A stretch of DNA of 23,454 bases, from the IMG/VR virus record IMGVR_UViG_3300042988_001172, positions 1 to 23,454 of that record; one strand, given 5' to 3'. The translations under genes were made by a program, and so were the position numbers. Below, piece after piece: positions 7,663 to 13,433 of the stretch. Under the pieces are notes generated by a model that ran no database searches, had not been told where the DNA came from, and was given only the letters and a program-made list of their open reading frames with translations. Each line of letters starts with the position of its first letter. Positions within the stretch are counted from its first letter, which is position 1. The DNA comes from a virus.

Positions 7663-7789
7663 GCTGGGTAATTTCCCAGCGTGGGCAATCGATCCGGCAA
7701 GACGGAGGTGGCCCTCCAGTTCTCGCCCAGGTATCTAACCCGCTGGCGAGAATCGATTGCCCGCGCCGGGAGGCGTCCCGAGAGACGCC
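7663..7789 (-). ncRNA. Highly structured 150-bp spacer (three-way junction plus hairpins)
   Basis: The gap 7647-7796 has no gene but is dense in inverted repeats. An 11-bp closing stem pairs 7683-7693 with 7752-7762 (GGGCAATCGAT/ATCGATTGCCC). Inside it are a 5-bp stem with a 4-nt loop (GGAGG 7704-7708, CCTCC 7713-7717) and an 8-bp stem (TTCTCGCC 7720-7727, GGCGAGAA 7745-7752). This makes a three-way junction of about 80 nt. It is flanked by GGCGTC/GACGCC (7772-7777/7784-7789) and GCTGGG/CCCAGC (7663-7668/7675-7680). A tRNA was considered but there is no T-loop or anticodon arm. It could be a structured leader, a stable RNA, or a DNA site for packaging or replication. Strand is assumed from neighbours. 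Confidence 0.4.
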
Positions 7790-7796
7790 AGGCGGG

Positions 7797-7961
7797 CTAC
7801 TTCTCGACCTTCTCAATGGCGAAGCCTTCCGCGATGCGGACGATGGAGCGCCACACAAGGACAGGGGCGAACAATCCGAACGTCACGGCGGTCAGCGCGC
7901 CCCACAAAAGGAACTCCAGCGCGAAGGCGATGCCGCCGGTCTTCATCTTGAACTGGTACAT
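7797..7961 (-). CDS. Small membrane protein (54 aa)
   Basis: This short gene starts at the ATG at 7959-7961. The protein reads MYQFKMKTGGIAFALEFLLW, then a continuous hydrophobic run (GALTAVTFGLFAPVLVW) and a polar tail beginning RSIVRIAEGF. One long or two short membrane helices are expected. The 'T-x-G-L-F-A-P' turn is seen in several small phage and bacterial membrane proteins. Function unknown. The structured spacer at 7663-7789 follows it directly. Confidence 0.6.
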   Translation of the reverse strand: MYQFKMKTGGIAFALEFLLWGALTAVTFGLFAPVLVWRSIVRIAEGFAIEKVEK

Positions 7962-7991
7962 GGGAAGAAAGATAATGGTTTGAAACTTTAT

Positions 7992-8207
7992 TTAGGCCTT
8001 GCGGTACAGGGTGACAAGCTCGGAACCTACGTGGACGAACCGCCAATCCAGCCACGACAGGACGCGCTTGGACGGGCCGGACGGGAAATCCTTTGCCTTG
8101 CCATTCTTCAACGCCTTGCAGGCTTTGCGGAACAGGCTTTTTCCATGCTGGACGCTGGCGCAACGTTCCTCGGCGCGTTCCTGGGCGTGTTTCGTGAAGG
8201 TGATCAT
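7992..8207 (-). CDS. Small basic protein with DUF4258-like opening
   Basis: The start is taken at ATG 8205-8207, which overlaps the stop of the preceding gene as ATGA. The 71-residue product begins MITFTKHAQERAEERCASVQ, continues with FRKACKALKNGKAKDFPSG, and ends with WRFVHVGSELVTLYRKA. The opening 'F-x-K-H-A-x-E-R-x-E-E-R' followed by a basic middle and a terminal 'L-V-T-L-Y-R' strand resembles DUF4258/RelE-like small proteins, some of which are toxins or nucleases. The resemblance is partial. A longer upstream frame exists but would overlap the preceding gene heavily and is rejected. Confidence 0.55.
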   Translation of the reverse strand: MITFTKHAQERAEERCASVQHGKSLFRKACKALKNGKAKDFPSGPSKRVLSWLDWRFVHVGSELVTLYRKA

Positions 8208-8392
8208 TCGCGGGTTTGGTAGGGTTGGGCTACGACGGTCTGCGAAGCGCGGCACGAATAACACACGTCTCCTGGCCCAATCACGTAGGCGTGCTTCCTC
8301 TCGAAGCAGCGCGTACAAGTGATGAGGTGCGGCCCTTTACGGACTACCCGCCGCAGATAGGGCAAGGCGGTATTTTCGACGGACGTATTCAT
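8204..8392 (-). CDS. Small zinc-ribbon protein (62 aa)
   Basis: The protein holds two CxxC knuckles: LITCTRCFERKHAYV and GDVCYSCRASQTV, about 15 residues apart, which should bind one zinc ion. The rest is short and polar. The family is not recognised. Such mini zinc ribbons are common in phage early regions and often bind DNA, RNA or host polymerase, which is only a general expectation. The start ATG (8390-8392) lies 56 bp inside the end of the preceding gene, with a leader ending CTCACCC. The stop overlaps the next start as ATGA. Confidence 0.6.
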   Translation of the reverse strand: MNTSVENTALPYLRRVVRKGPHLITCTRCFERKHAYVIGPGDVCYSCRASQTVVAQPYQTRE

Positions 8393-8690
8393 GGGTGAGC
8401 TTTTGGGAACCTGTTGCTTTGGTGCCGACCGCGTAGATCGCGGCGGCCTCGGGGGAACCTTTCTTGACGGTCAAACGGACGGTCACCTGGTCTTTGGACG
8501 GGTCGGCATGGTCGAAAATAACGTAGGCCAACTTGACGAACCTTCCGGCCATGAGCGCCTCGGTTGCGCGGCCCAGCTTCCATTTCGGAAGCGTACCCCA
8601 CAGGTGCTTTGCGGCGTCGGACGGCTTCTTGAAGAAGCGGTGCCCCTTGCTGGCGTGCGGGTACTTGCGGGTGATGGCGCGGCGCTTCAT
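8337..8690 (-). CDS. Unknown basic protein (117 aa), first gene after promoter element A
   Basis: The ATG at 8688-8690, preceded by AACCCACACCC, is preferred to an upstream in-frame start, because the upstream stretch would include the promoter element at 8716-8747. The product is basic: MKRRAITRKYPHASKGHRFF, FKKPSDAAKHLWGTLPKWK, a beta-rich middle (FVKLAYVIFDHADPSKDQVT, VRLTVKKGSPEAAAIYAVG), and a C-terminus with THEYVRRKYRLALSAAGSP. No family is recognised. Its 3' end overlaps the zinc-ribbon gene by 56 bp. Confidence 0.6.
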   Translation of the reverse strand: MKRRAITRKYPHASKGHRFFKKPSDAAKHLWGTLPKWKLGRATEALMAGRFVKLAYVIFDHADPSKDQVTVRLTVKKGSPEAAAIYAVGTKATGSQKLTHEYVRRKYRLALSAAGSP

Positions 8691-8715
8691 GGGTGTGGGT
8701 TGCGTGAATGATACC

Positions 8716-8747
8716 GTGATACTGCTTTTTTGCAAATCGGAATACTA
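8716..8747 (-). promoter_or_regulatory. Repeated promoter/operator element, copy A
   Basis: On the minus strand, TATTCC (8744-8739) and TATCAC (8721-8716) are separated by 17 bp containing TTTGCAAAAAA. A second hexamer, TATCAT, lies at 8713-8708. The element starts within the TAG stop of the gene at 8745-8963. It is the most divergent of five copies. Confidence 0.6.
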
Positions 8748-8963
8748 CAATCCTGCGAATGCGGCGGGGAAGGTGCGGCGTGCCCAGGTCTTGGCGCGTT
8801 GGCGGACGCAGGACTGCGCCAAGCGTTCCACGTCGCCCTGTTCCCCGTCAGCGACGGGAAGGTGCATCGTCTCGCCCGTGGGGAACGGAAAGGAAAAGTG
8901 GGCGGCGCCGTTCTGGACGACGCGGCGCATGGGCCAGATCGGGACGACCTTTTTGCGTTGCAT
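8745..8963 (-). CDS. Small unknown basic protein (72 aa)
   Basis: The start is ATG 8961-8963 with a leader ending GAATAACC. The product begins MQRKKVVPIWPMRRVVQNGA, then FSFPFPTGETMHLPVADGEQ, and ends with a basic helix (CVRQRAKTWARRTFPAAFAG). It is not recognised. The stop codon TAG is part of the repeated promoter element that follows, the same arrangement seen at the other copies. Confidence 0.5.
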   Translation of the reverse strand: MQRKKVVPIWPMRRVVQNGAAHFSFPFPTGETMHLPVADGEQGDVERLAQSCVRQRAKTWARRTFPAAFAGL

Positions 8964-8965
8964 GG

Positions 8966-9178
8966 TTATTCGGAAAAGGTTTGGAAAGCCACGACGAGGC
9001 CGACGATGATGAGCCAAGAGCAAAACCAGGCTACGGCGGCGGATACGATGAGCGCTCCGGCGGTCAGCCCTACAATCCACGTCACGAACAATACTGGTAC
9101 GGCGACGCCGGAAATCCATGCCAACAGTCGGAACGCGACGAGCAGGACGGCGGCGACGGAAAAAAAGATTGCTTTCAT
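8966..9178 (-). CDS. Small hydrophobic membrane protein (70 aa)
   Basis: Nearly the whole protein is hydrophobic. Segments at about residues 3-20 (AIFFSVAAVLLVAFRLLAW), 23-43 (GVAVPVLFVTWIVGLTAGAL) and 45-66 (SAAVAWFCSWLIIVGLVVAF) give two to three membrane helices with very short connections. Only the two ends are polar (MK and QTFSE). Size and topology would suit a holin or a small inner-membrane protein, but it lies far from the presumed lysis genes, so no role is assigned. Confidence 0.6.
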   Translation of the reverse strand: MKAIFFSVAAVLLVAFRLLAWISGVAVPVLFVTWIVGLTAGALIVSAAVAWFCSWLIIVGLVVAFQTFSE

Positions 9179-9188
9179 GGCGCGGCGC

Positions 9189-9500
9189 TTAGCGTTCGTT
9201 CCCGGTAATAACCGTGAGGTTGTCAGTTCGGAGGCAGCGGCCCGCCTTGTATTCTATGGACACTCCCGGCGGCAACATGCGGTGCGACGGGTCGGAGTCG
9301 GCGGCGACGCCGTAGTATTCCGCGATTTCGTTGCAGGCGATTTGCGCCTGGCGCTGCGAGTAGCCCTGGGCGGCGCTGATGGTGAGGAAGATTGCGGCCA
9401 CGAAAACGATGAGCGGGGCGAACACTTCCGCGACGGACTGGCCGATGCCGGGCGCCGGGTATTCCATGCGGTCGAGCATCAAGCGTTGATTCGGGGTCAT
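9189..9500 (-). CDS. Single-pass membrane protein (103 aa)
   Basis: From ATG 9498-9500 the product reads MTPNQRLMLDRMEYPAPGIG, then a hydrophobic stretch at about residues 26-44 (VFAPLIVFVAAIFLTISAA). A polar region follows with QAQIACNEIAEYYGV and MLPPGVSIEYKAGRCL. One membrane helix with a roughly 60-residue soluble domain carrying two cysteines is expected. If the N-terminus is cytoplasmic, the cysteines could form a periplasmic disulfide. No family is recognised. The leader is C-rich (TAGCCACCCCACCC before ATG). Confidence 0.55.
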   Translation of the reverse strand: MTPNQRLMLDRMEYPAPGIGQSVAEVFAPLIVFVAAIFLTISAAQGYSQRQAQIACNEIAEYYGVAADSDPSHRMLPPGVSIEYKAGRCLRTDNLTVITGNER

Positions 9501-9511
9501 GGGTGGGGTGG

Positions 9512-9763
9512 CTAAAAGGTGGGGTTGACGATTTCGGAGACGGTCTCGGCGACGATCCGGCGGGCGTGACTGATCGCTCCGTCCAGGTCTCCGGCCCTTT
9601 CCGCCGCGCGTTGTGCGGGCGACGACGGGAAGCGGTGGCCGGAGAGCGAGACGTAGGAATATGACTTGACGGCGGCTTTGACCTCGCCGGGGGTCGGCTC
9701 CCGGTAGGTGCCGTCCGGGCATTTCACCCGGAAGCAGTTGACGGCGGCGGCGTAGCTAGTCAT
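9512..9763 (-). CDS. Small unknown protein (83 aa)
   Basis: The start is ATG 9761-9763. The product begins MTSYAAAVNCFRVKCPDGTY, then REPTPGEVKAAVKSYSYVSL, and ends with a helix containing LDGAISHARRIVAETVSEIV. It is not recognised. The first 8 bp overlap the end of the preceding gene, so the two are probably translationally coupled. Confidence 0.5.
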   Translation of the reverse strand: MTSYAAAVNCFRVKCPDGTYREPTPGEVKAAVKSYSYVSLSGHRFPSSPAQRAAERAGDLDGAISHARRIVAETVSEIVNPTF

Positions 9764-10097
9764 GTGCGGGCTGGTTACGTTCGGATTTCTCTTGGGCGGC
9801 GTCCACCTCGGCGTCGTGCCTCGCGGCTTCCGAGCGGTCGGCGTCCTTCTCGGCGTCGGCAACGTTGGCGGCGGCGTCGAATTCCAATGCCATGCGCAAG
9901 AGATTCTTGGCAATCGGGCCGGAATCTGTGCGGCTGATAACCGGGTACATTTCCGAAACGGTACGCAGGATTTCCGCGACGTGGCGAAGATCGGAAGCGT
10001 TCAACGCAAGCGTGAACTCTGCGGGATAGCGGATGACGGTACAAGTGGAAACTTTGCTTCCCAAATCGGTGACGACGGGCTGGATGGTGGGGTTCAT
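9756..10097 (-). CDS. Unknown helical acidic protein (113 aa), first gene after promoter element B
   Basis: The ATG at 10095-10097 is chosen because the longer upstream frame would run through the promoter element at 10138-10170. The product begins MNPTIQPVVTDLGSKVSTCT, then VIRYPAEFTLALNASDLRHV and AEILRTVSEMYPVISRTDSG. It ends in a strongly charged helix or coiled coil rich in Ala, Asp and Glu (AADVADAEKD-like; AARHDAEVDAAQEKS). The function is unknown. Its stop lies inside the start of the next gene. Confidence 0.55.
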   Translation of the reverse strand: MNPTIQPVVTDLGSKVSTCTVIRYPAEFTLALNASDLRHVAEILRTVSEMYPVISRTDSGPIAKNLLRMALEFDAAANVADAEKDADRSEAARHDAEVDAAQEKSERNQPAHD

Positions 10098-10137
10098 GGT
10101 CTTGCTGGTTTGTCCGGGATGCCCCGGCTGCAAAATC

Positions 10138-10170
10138 ATTGTATTCCTTTTTTGCAAAAAGCAATACTAT
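10138..10170 (-). promoter_or_regulatory. Repeated promoter/operator element, copy B
   Basis: On the minus strand, TATTGC (10166-10161) is followed after 17 bp by TACAAT (10143-10138). The interval between forms a nearly symmetric 25-bp palindrome centred on TTTTTGCAAAAA. The element begins 4 bp after the TAA stop of the gene at 10171-10569. Confidence 0.7.
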
Positions 10171-10569
10171 TTAGTTACGGAAGTTCGCTTCTATTTCTTC
10201 CGGCGTGGCGGCGCGAATCTCGTCGCTGTAAATCCATTCCCCGGCGACGCGGTACTTGATCGTCCTAAGCTTTCCTTCCTTGACCAGCCGGATTGCGTCA
10301 ATCGTCCCGAACGTCTTGGTGTTTTGCTGGGCAAATTCCATCACGTGAACTCGGTCTCCGACGCGCAGGTTAACCTTTTGGTTAGGGACGGGTTCGCAAT
10401 CCTTGATGTTCCAGCTGACGACTTCCGCTCCGGGATAGTCGATTTCGTGGACATGTACCCATTCCGGGTGCATCACGTCGTGGCGTATCACTTCCGCGAC
10501 GACTTCCGGGCGGTTAATTTTGCGGATCTTCTGCCTCGTCAAGGCCGGGATAAATTCTTTCGGTTGCAT
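10171..10569 (-). CDS. Unknown protein (132 aa) with a small beta-barrel-like middle
   Basis: The product begins MQPKEFIPALTRQKIRKINR and contains WVHVHEIDYPGAEVVSWNIK, a segment NQKVNLRVGDRVHVMEFAQQ, and GTIDAIRLVKEGKLRTIKYR with a terminal helical part ATPEEIEANFRN. The succession 'V-G-D-x-V-H-V', a glycine turn and 'G-x-I-x-x-I' resembles SH3/KOW-like barrels that read charged polymers, but the match is too loose for a family name. It starts 10 bp after the coiled-coil gene, with a leader ending GAAAAACC. Confidence 0.55.
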   Translation of the reverse strand: MQPKEFIPALTRQKIRKINRPEVVAEVIRHDVMHPEWVHVHEIDYPGAEVVSWNIKDCEPVPNQKVNLRVGDRVHVMEFAQQNTKTFGTIDAIRLVKEGKLRTIKYRVAGEWIYSDEIRAATPEEIEANFRN

Positions 10570-10579
10570 GGTTTTTCGG

Positions 10580-11446
10580 TTAGCGCACGTCCATATCTTC
10601 CCAAATCCGCACCCCGGAGATCTCGCGCGCGCCGGCGTTCACGGCGGCCCGGATGGCCTTCTCGTCGGCGCACAGGTATTCGCGGGGAAGCTTGGCGGCG
10701 TCGGTCACCTCGAACTTGGCGACCTTCCGCACGCCCTTGGGGGCCTGGACCTTGGCGCGGGCGGCGGCTTCGCTGGCGGCGCGTTCGGCTTCCTTGGCCA
10801 ATTGCTCCTGCTGGGCCTTCCGGGCGGCGTCCTGCTTGTCTTGCTCCAACTTGCGGGCTTCCGCCTCTTGGCGGGCCTTTTCCTGGGCGATGGCGGCGGC
10901 TTCCTCGCCCTGCTTCTTGGCGATTTTGGCAAGCTCCTTGCGTTCGGCGTCCAGGCGCTTGGCCTCGGCGGCCTGTTCGCGGGCCTGGGCGATGGCGGTT
11001 TTGCGGGCTTCGGCGGCGGCCAGCACTCCCAGGTCGTCGAAGTCCAGGCCGGCCACCACGGCGTCCACGGCGGCCTCGTCCTGCGCGGCGCTGATGGCGC
11101 GCTGGGCGTTCGCCACGGCCAGCTCGCGGGCCTTGCGCTTGCGTTCCAGTTCCGCGTTGTAGTCCATGATCTTGCCCTTGACCTTCTCCTTGGCGGTCTC
11201 GACCGGGGCGACCAGCTGCTTGGCCAGCTCGTCGATCTCGCGGCCCTTTTCCAGGTAGGGTGCTTTGGCGGCCGCCCGCTGCTGCTCGATGTAGGAAGCG
11301 AGCATCTGCGCGTTCTTCAAAAGCTCTTGGGCCTCCGGCAGCGTCGGGGCGGTGACGGCCAGGGCGTCAACCTTGGCGAGTAGGGTATCCGCCTTGGCGC
11401 GGATGGCTTGCAGGGACTCGGCGGCGAAAATTTGGAGGTCGGCCAT
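10580..11446 (-). CDS. Coiled-coil protein of the early region (288 aa)
   Basis: An N-terminal helical part (LLAKVDALAVTAPTLPEAQE, then YIEQQRAAAKAPYLEKGREI) leads into a very long Ala/Lys/Glu coiled coil from about residue 90 to 225 (KAREL through EAERAASEAAARAK). The C-terminal domain of about 60 residues ends ISGVRIWEDMDVR. The same architecture, with 'K-A-P-Y-L-x-K' and a closing 'G-V-R-I/F-x-E' motif, is common in phage early operons near RecT or ERF recombinases and is usually annotated as hypothetical. RecT is about 4 kb upstream here, so a role in recombination or replication is an inference. It is the first gene after promoter element C. Confidence 0.65.
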   Translation of the reverse strand: MADLQIFAAESLQAIRAKADTLLAKVDALAVTAPTLPEAQELLKNAQMLASYIEQQRAAAKAPYLEKGREIDELAKQLVAPVETAKEKVKGKIMDYNAELERKRKARELAVANAQRAISAAQDEAAVDAVVAGLDFDDLGVLAAAEARKTAIAQAREQAAEAKRLDAERKELAKIAKKQGEEAAAIAQEKARQEAEARKLEQDKQDAARKAQQEQLAKEAERAASEAAARAKVQAPKGVRKVAKFEVTDAAKLPREYLCADEKAIRAAVNAGAREISGVRIWEDMDVR

Positions 11447-11475
11447 AGGGTAAGGGTTAGGGCTACGGCGTGCCT

Positions 11476-11507
11476 ATCATATTCCTTTTTACGGAAAAGC
11501 AATACTA
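11476..11507 (-). promoter_or_regulatory. Repeated promoter/operator element, copy C
   Basis: On the minus strand the TAG stop of the HNH-like gene runs directly into TATTGC (11504-11499), then 17 bp containing TTTTCC and AAAAAGGAA, then TATGAT (11481-11476). The predicted start site is about 25 bp before the ATG of the coiled-coil gene. Confidence 0.7.
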
Positions 11508-11822
11508 TTTTGCAACCTTCGGCCACACGTTGAACTTCCGCATGGCGTCAACTGCCGAATGGCACTTAAGCGAACAGGCAAGCGCGATGCCATTTGGATT
11601 CAACCGCTCTCCGCCGTGGACGCCCTTAGAAAAACGATGCGCAAAAACCCACGGATGCGGAATGGGTATGGAGCGCCCGCATATCTCGCAGTTATGGGCG
11701 CGCGTCATCCACACGAATTCAAAGACCGCCCGTTCCCCCGTCGCCTTGCGCGGGCCCGGCCGCCAAACCTTCTTTGGCTTCTTGGCAGGCAGGATGTCGC
11801 TTTTGAAGTAGGTTTTGTGCAC
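11505..11822 (-). CDS. HNH-like zinc-binding nuclease (start uncertain)
   Basis: No ATG precedes the conserved part in this frame, so the GTG at 11820-11822 is proposed, giving 105 residues. The core reads HNCEICGRSIPIPHPWVFAH, then RFSKGVHGGERLNPNGIALA and CSLKCHSAVD. This gives a C45-x2-C48 and C83-x3-C87-H88 zinc site around an AHR histidine (H62) and Asn 75/77. It is the arrangement of HNH/endonuclease VII-type domains. Such proteins cut branched or double-stranded DNA in phage packaging or recombination. The frame is overlapped upstream by another ORF at 11719-11922, so a frameshifted or fused longer gene is possible. Confidence 0.6.
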   Translation of the reverse strand: MHKTYFKSDILPAKKPKKVWRPGPRKATGERAVFEFVWMTRAHNCEICGRSIPIPHPWVFAHRFSKGVHGGERLNPNGIALACSLKCHSAVDAMRKFNVWPKVAK

Positions 11823-11922
11823 GTTCCAGGTGTTTAGTCGCCTCCGCGATGGTGTTTCTTTCGTTCCCGTGGATGATCCCGTGGAAAATAAGAACCGCGC
11901 GGGATTTGTTAAAGTGCGGCAT
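11719..11922 (-). CDS. Possible small gene overlapping the HNH gene (67 aa)
   Basis: An ATG at 11920-11922 overlaps the stop of the VRR-NUC gene, the arrangement used by genuine neighbours here. The first 33 residues look like protein (MPHFNKSRAVLIFHGIIHGN, then ERNTIAEATKHLER). After that the frame overlaps the HNH gene, and its last 20 residues become Gly-rich and improbable. Either two genes overlap, or a frame change near 11822 once joined this N-terminus to the HNH domain. Confidence 0.35.
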   Translation of the reverse strand: MPHFNKSRAVLIFHGIIHGNERNTIAEATKHLERAQNLLQKRHPACQEAKEGLAAGPAQGDGGTGGL

Positions 11923-12280
11923 GGACGGCGTTCAAGAACTGGATCGCCTCGTCCGCCCCGTGGCAGAATCGGTGCAGAATGTCGGCTTGGGCGCACAGCC
12001 CGGCGAATTCCTCCTGCCCTTCACCGATGCGCGACCCGTTCAGCCCGCCTTTCGGCCCGCGCTCCCGCTTCATCTCGACGAAAGCCAGCTCCGCCCTGCC
12101 CCCTTTGGTCACGAATACCACCAGGTCGGGCAACCCGGCCCGGACACCGGCGCGCGCGCGGATGCCACGCACGGCGGGATTCTTGATGCGGACGGCCTGG
12201 TCCGTGTTCCAAAACGGCCACCCACGGAGGCGGCAGTATTGGACGACGGCGGCCTGGTGCTGGGATTCGGTGGGATTCAT
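11909..12280 (-). CDS. VRR-NUC domain nuclease
   Basis: This 123-residue single-domain protein matches VRR-NUC nucleases (a PD-(D/E)XK branch). It opens with SQHQAAVVQYCRLRGWPFWN, has a basic IRARAGVRAGLPDLVVFVTK holding the G-x-P-D core (D52), then LAFVEMKRERGPKG with the E-x-K pair (E69, K71), and a later GEGQEEFAG (Q89). These are the usual metal-binding and substrate residues. Stand-alone phage VRR-NUC proteins are thought to resolve or nick branched DNA. Here it neighbours an HNH protein and follows the RecT/methylase cluster. The leader is GTAAGCC before ATG. Confidence 0.8.
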   Translation of the reverse strand: MNPTESQHQAAVVQYCRLRGWPFWNTDQAVRIKNPAVRGIRARAGVRAGLPDLVVFVTKGGRAELAFVEMKRERGPKGGLNGSRIGEGQEEFAGLCAQADILHRFCHGADEAIQFLNAVHAAL

Positions 12281-12283
12281 GGC

Positions 12284-12664
12284 TTACAGGCCAACGGCGC
12301 GCAGCGGTGCGCCTTCCGGGTACATTTCGCCACGGTACAGGTCTTTGGTGGCTTGGCGGGCTTCCTCTGCCTCCTGCGCCACCTTGCGCCACGGCTCTTG
12401 CGCCTTGGCAATCTCCCGGTCGCGTCGTGTCAAGAAGTCCCCGCGCTGGTGCCACGGCCTCCAGCCGCTGCCCTGCCGGGCGCCGCCGTGCCCTTCCCTG
12501 GCCCCGAGGTACTTCTTGGCGGTCTGCGGGGAACAGGCGTACTTTTTCAAGAACGCGCGGTAATCCATCGTCTCCCAGTCTTTGCAGACTTTCTCGCGGT
12601 TGCGAGCCAGCTTGTCGGGCAGGGAATTGCGGCGCTTGTTCTCGGGGATTCCTTTGTCGGGCAT
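12284..12664 (-). CDS. Unknown basic protein with helix-turn-helix-like segment (126 aa)
   Basis: The protein starts MPDKGIPENKRRNSLPDKLA. At about residues 34-53 it has YRAFLKKYACSPQTAKKYLG, which reads as a helix-turn-helix with 'S-P-Q-T-A' at the turn and recognition helix. It continues with a Gly/Arg-rich loop and a charged helix with EPWRKVAQEAEEARQATKDL. No family is recognised. DNA binding is likely from composition, and the position just upstream of the VRR-NUC gene suggests a partner or regulator. Only 3 bp separate its stop from that gene's start. Confidence 0.55.
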   Translation of the reverse strand: MPDKGIPENKRRNSLPDKLARNREKVCKDWETMDYRAFLKKYACSPQTAKKYLGAREGHGGARQGSGWRPWHQRGDFLTRRDREIAKAQEPWRKVAQEAEEARQATKDLYRGEMYPEGAPLRAVGL

Positions 12665-12675
12665 GGTGTGGAAAA

Positions 12676-12924
12676 TTACCGCTTGTATGCGCTCAATATT
12701 TCTTCACTCGTGAAATCTTCGGCAAGACAATTATATTTCGTCCACACTACGTTTCCACAATGGACGCAGTAGAACTCTCGGCGCGACGCGGAATGTCCCT
12801 TTACGCTACCGTCCGCGTTGTAATGGAAGCAGCGCGGATAGTGCCAATATTTATCTGCTCTCGTTTCATGCCTACCAATCCAGCACATTGCCTTATGGAA
12901 CAGAGTGGAAAGAGCGTGTGGCAT
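12676..12924 (-). CDS. Small zinc-ribbon-like protein (82 aa), more AT-rich than neighbours
   Basis: From ATG 12922-12924 the product reads MPHALSTLFHKAMCWIGRHE, then YPRCFHYNADGSVKGHSASR, EFYCVHCGNVVWTKYNCLAE and a helical end FTSEEILSAYKR. The 'C-W-I-G-R-H', 'C-x-x-C-G' and spaced Cys/His pattern resembles small zinc ribbons found in phage and bacterial proteins that carry a 'C-x-x-G-x-H' opening. Its coding sequence is visibly richer in A and T (many aat, ttt, tat codons) than the adjacent GC-rich genes, suggesting a recent foreign origin. Function unknown. Confidence 0.6.
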   Translation of the reverse strand: MPHALSTLFHKAMCWIGRHETRADKYWHYPRCFHYNADGSVKGHSASRREFYCVHCGNVVWTKYNCLAEDFTSEEILSAYKR

Positions 12925-12935
12925 GGTGGGGAAGC

Positions 12936-13391
12936 TTACTTGATTTCGCAGGCGTCCTTGGACGACGCGGAGCGGAGATCGTGGCACGCCTTGGCGGCCT
13001 CGAAGCGCAGTTCTGCGCGGCGGATTTCGTTCGTCATACGCACGAACGCCGGGCGGTACTGGGCCGGGAGGTCGTTGGCGGTGACCGGGGACGAACCGAT
13101 CCACACGGCGCACGCGCCCAGGGCGAGGCCCAGCGCGAACGCGGCGGCGGCCTTCGTCCAGGCGGGCCAGCCTTCCGGCTCATCCGATTCCTCCGGCGTT
13201 TCCTCCGGGACGGGTTCTGGCTTCGGCGCGGCGGCACGGGCGGCGGCTTCTTCCAGCCCGATTTCCTCCGCCGCCAATCGGACCGATTCGTTCCAGGCGG
13301 CGGTCGCCTGTCCCTCGAACTGCGCAAGGCGCGGGTCGTTGGACTTGTAGATCGCGCGGGCGCGTTCGGTGACTTTCTCTTGGTCGGCCAT
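12936..13391 (-). CDS. Single-pass membrane protein with acidic/Pro-rich N-terminal domain (151 aa)
   Basis: The N-terminal 55 residues are helical and charged (EKVTERARAIYKSNDPRLAQ). Residues about 56-75 form a Pro/Glu-rich linker (KPEPVPEETPEESDEPEGWP). A hydrophobic helix follows at about 79-100 (TKAAAAFALGLALGACAVWI), and a C-terminal helical domain ends DLRSASSKDACEIK with two cysteines. No family is recognised. A cytoplasmic N-terminus and external C-terminus are plausible. An iteron-like spacer (13434-13476) lies directly upstream and may control it. Confidence 0.6.
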   Translation of the reverse strand: MADQEKVTERARAIYKSNDPRLAQFEGQATAAWNESVRLAAEEIGLEEAAARAAAPKPEPVPEETPEESDEPEGWPAWTKAAAAFALGLALGACAVWIGSSPVTANDLPAQYRPAFVRMTNEIRRAELRFEAAKACHDLRSASSKDACEIK

Positions 13392-13433
13392 GTTGGAAAT
13401 GTGACGGATAAAGATACTCCCCTGCCCTGCCTT

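Noticed and set aside
7663-7680. Rho-independent terminator at GCTGGG/CCCAGC
   Set aside because: The 6-bp stem is not followed by a T-run on the minus strand (the next bases are CCTTACCC), so it is kept only as part of the structured spacer.
7683-7762. A possible tRNA (80 nt, 7-bp acceptor-like stem ending in GCCC)
   Set aside because: There is no TTCGA-type T-loop, no 7-nt anticodon loop and no D-arm. The internal stems have 4-nt and large loops, so it is another kind of structure.
11505-11996. HNH gene extended upstream to 11996
   Set aside because: The extended N-terminus would overlap the VRR-NUC gene by about 90 bp and is low-quality sequence rich in Arg, Pro and Ser. The shorter form is preferred.
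12700-12722. ATTTCTTCACTCGTGAAAT palindrome as a further operator copy
   Set aside because: It is inside the coding end of the gene at 12676-12924 and does not share the TATTGC/AAAAAAGG core or the 17-bp spacing.
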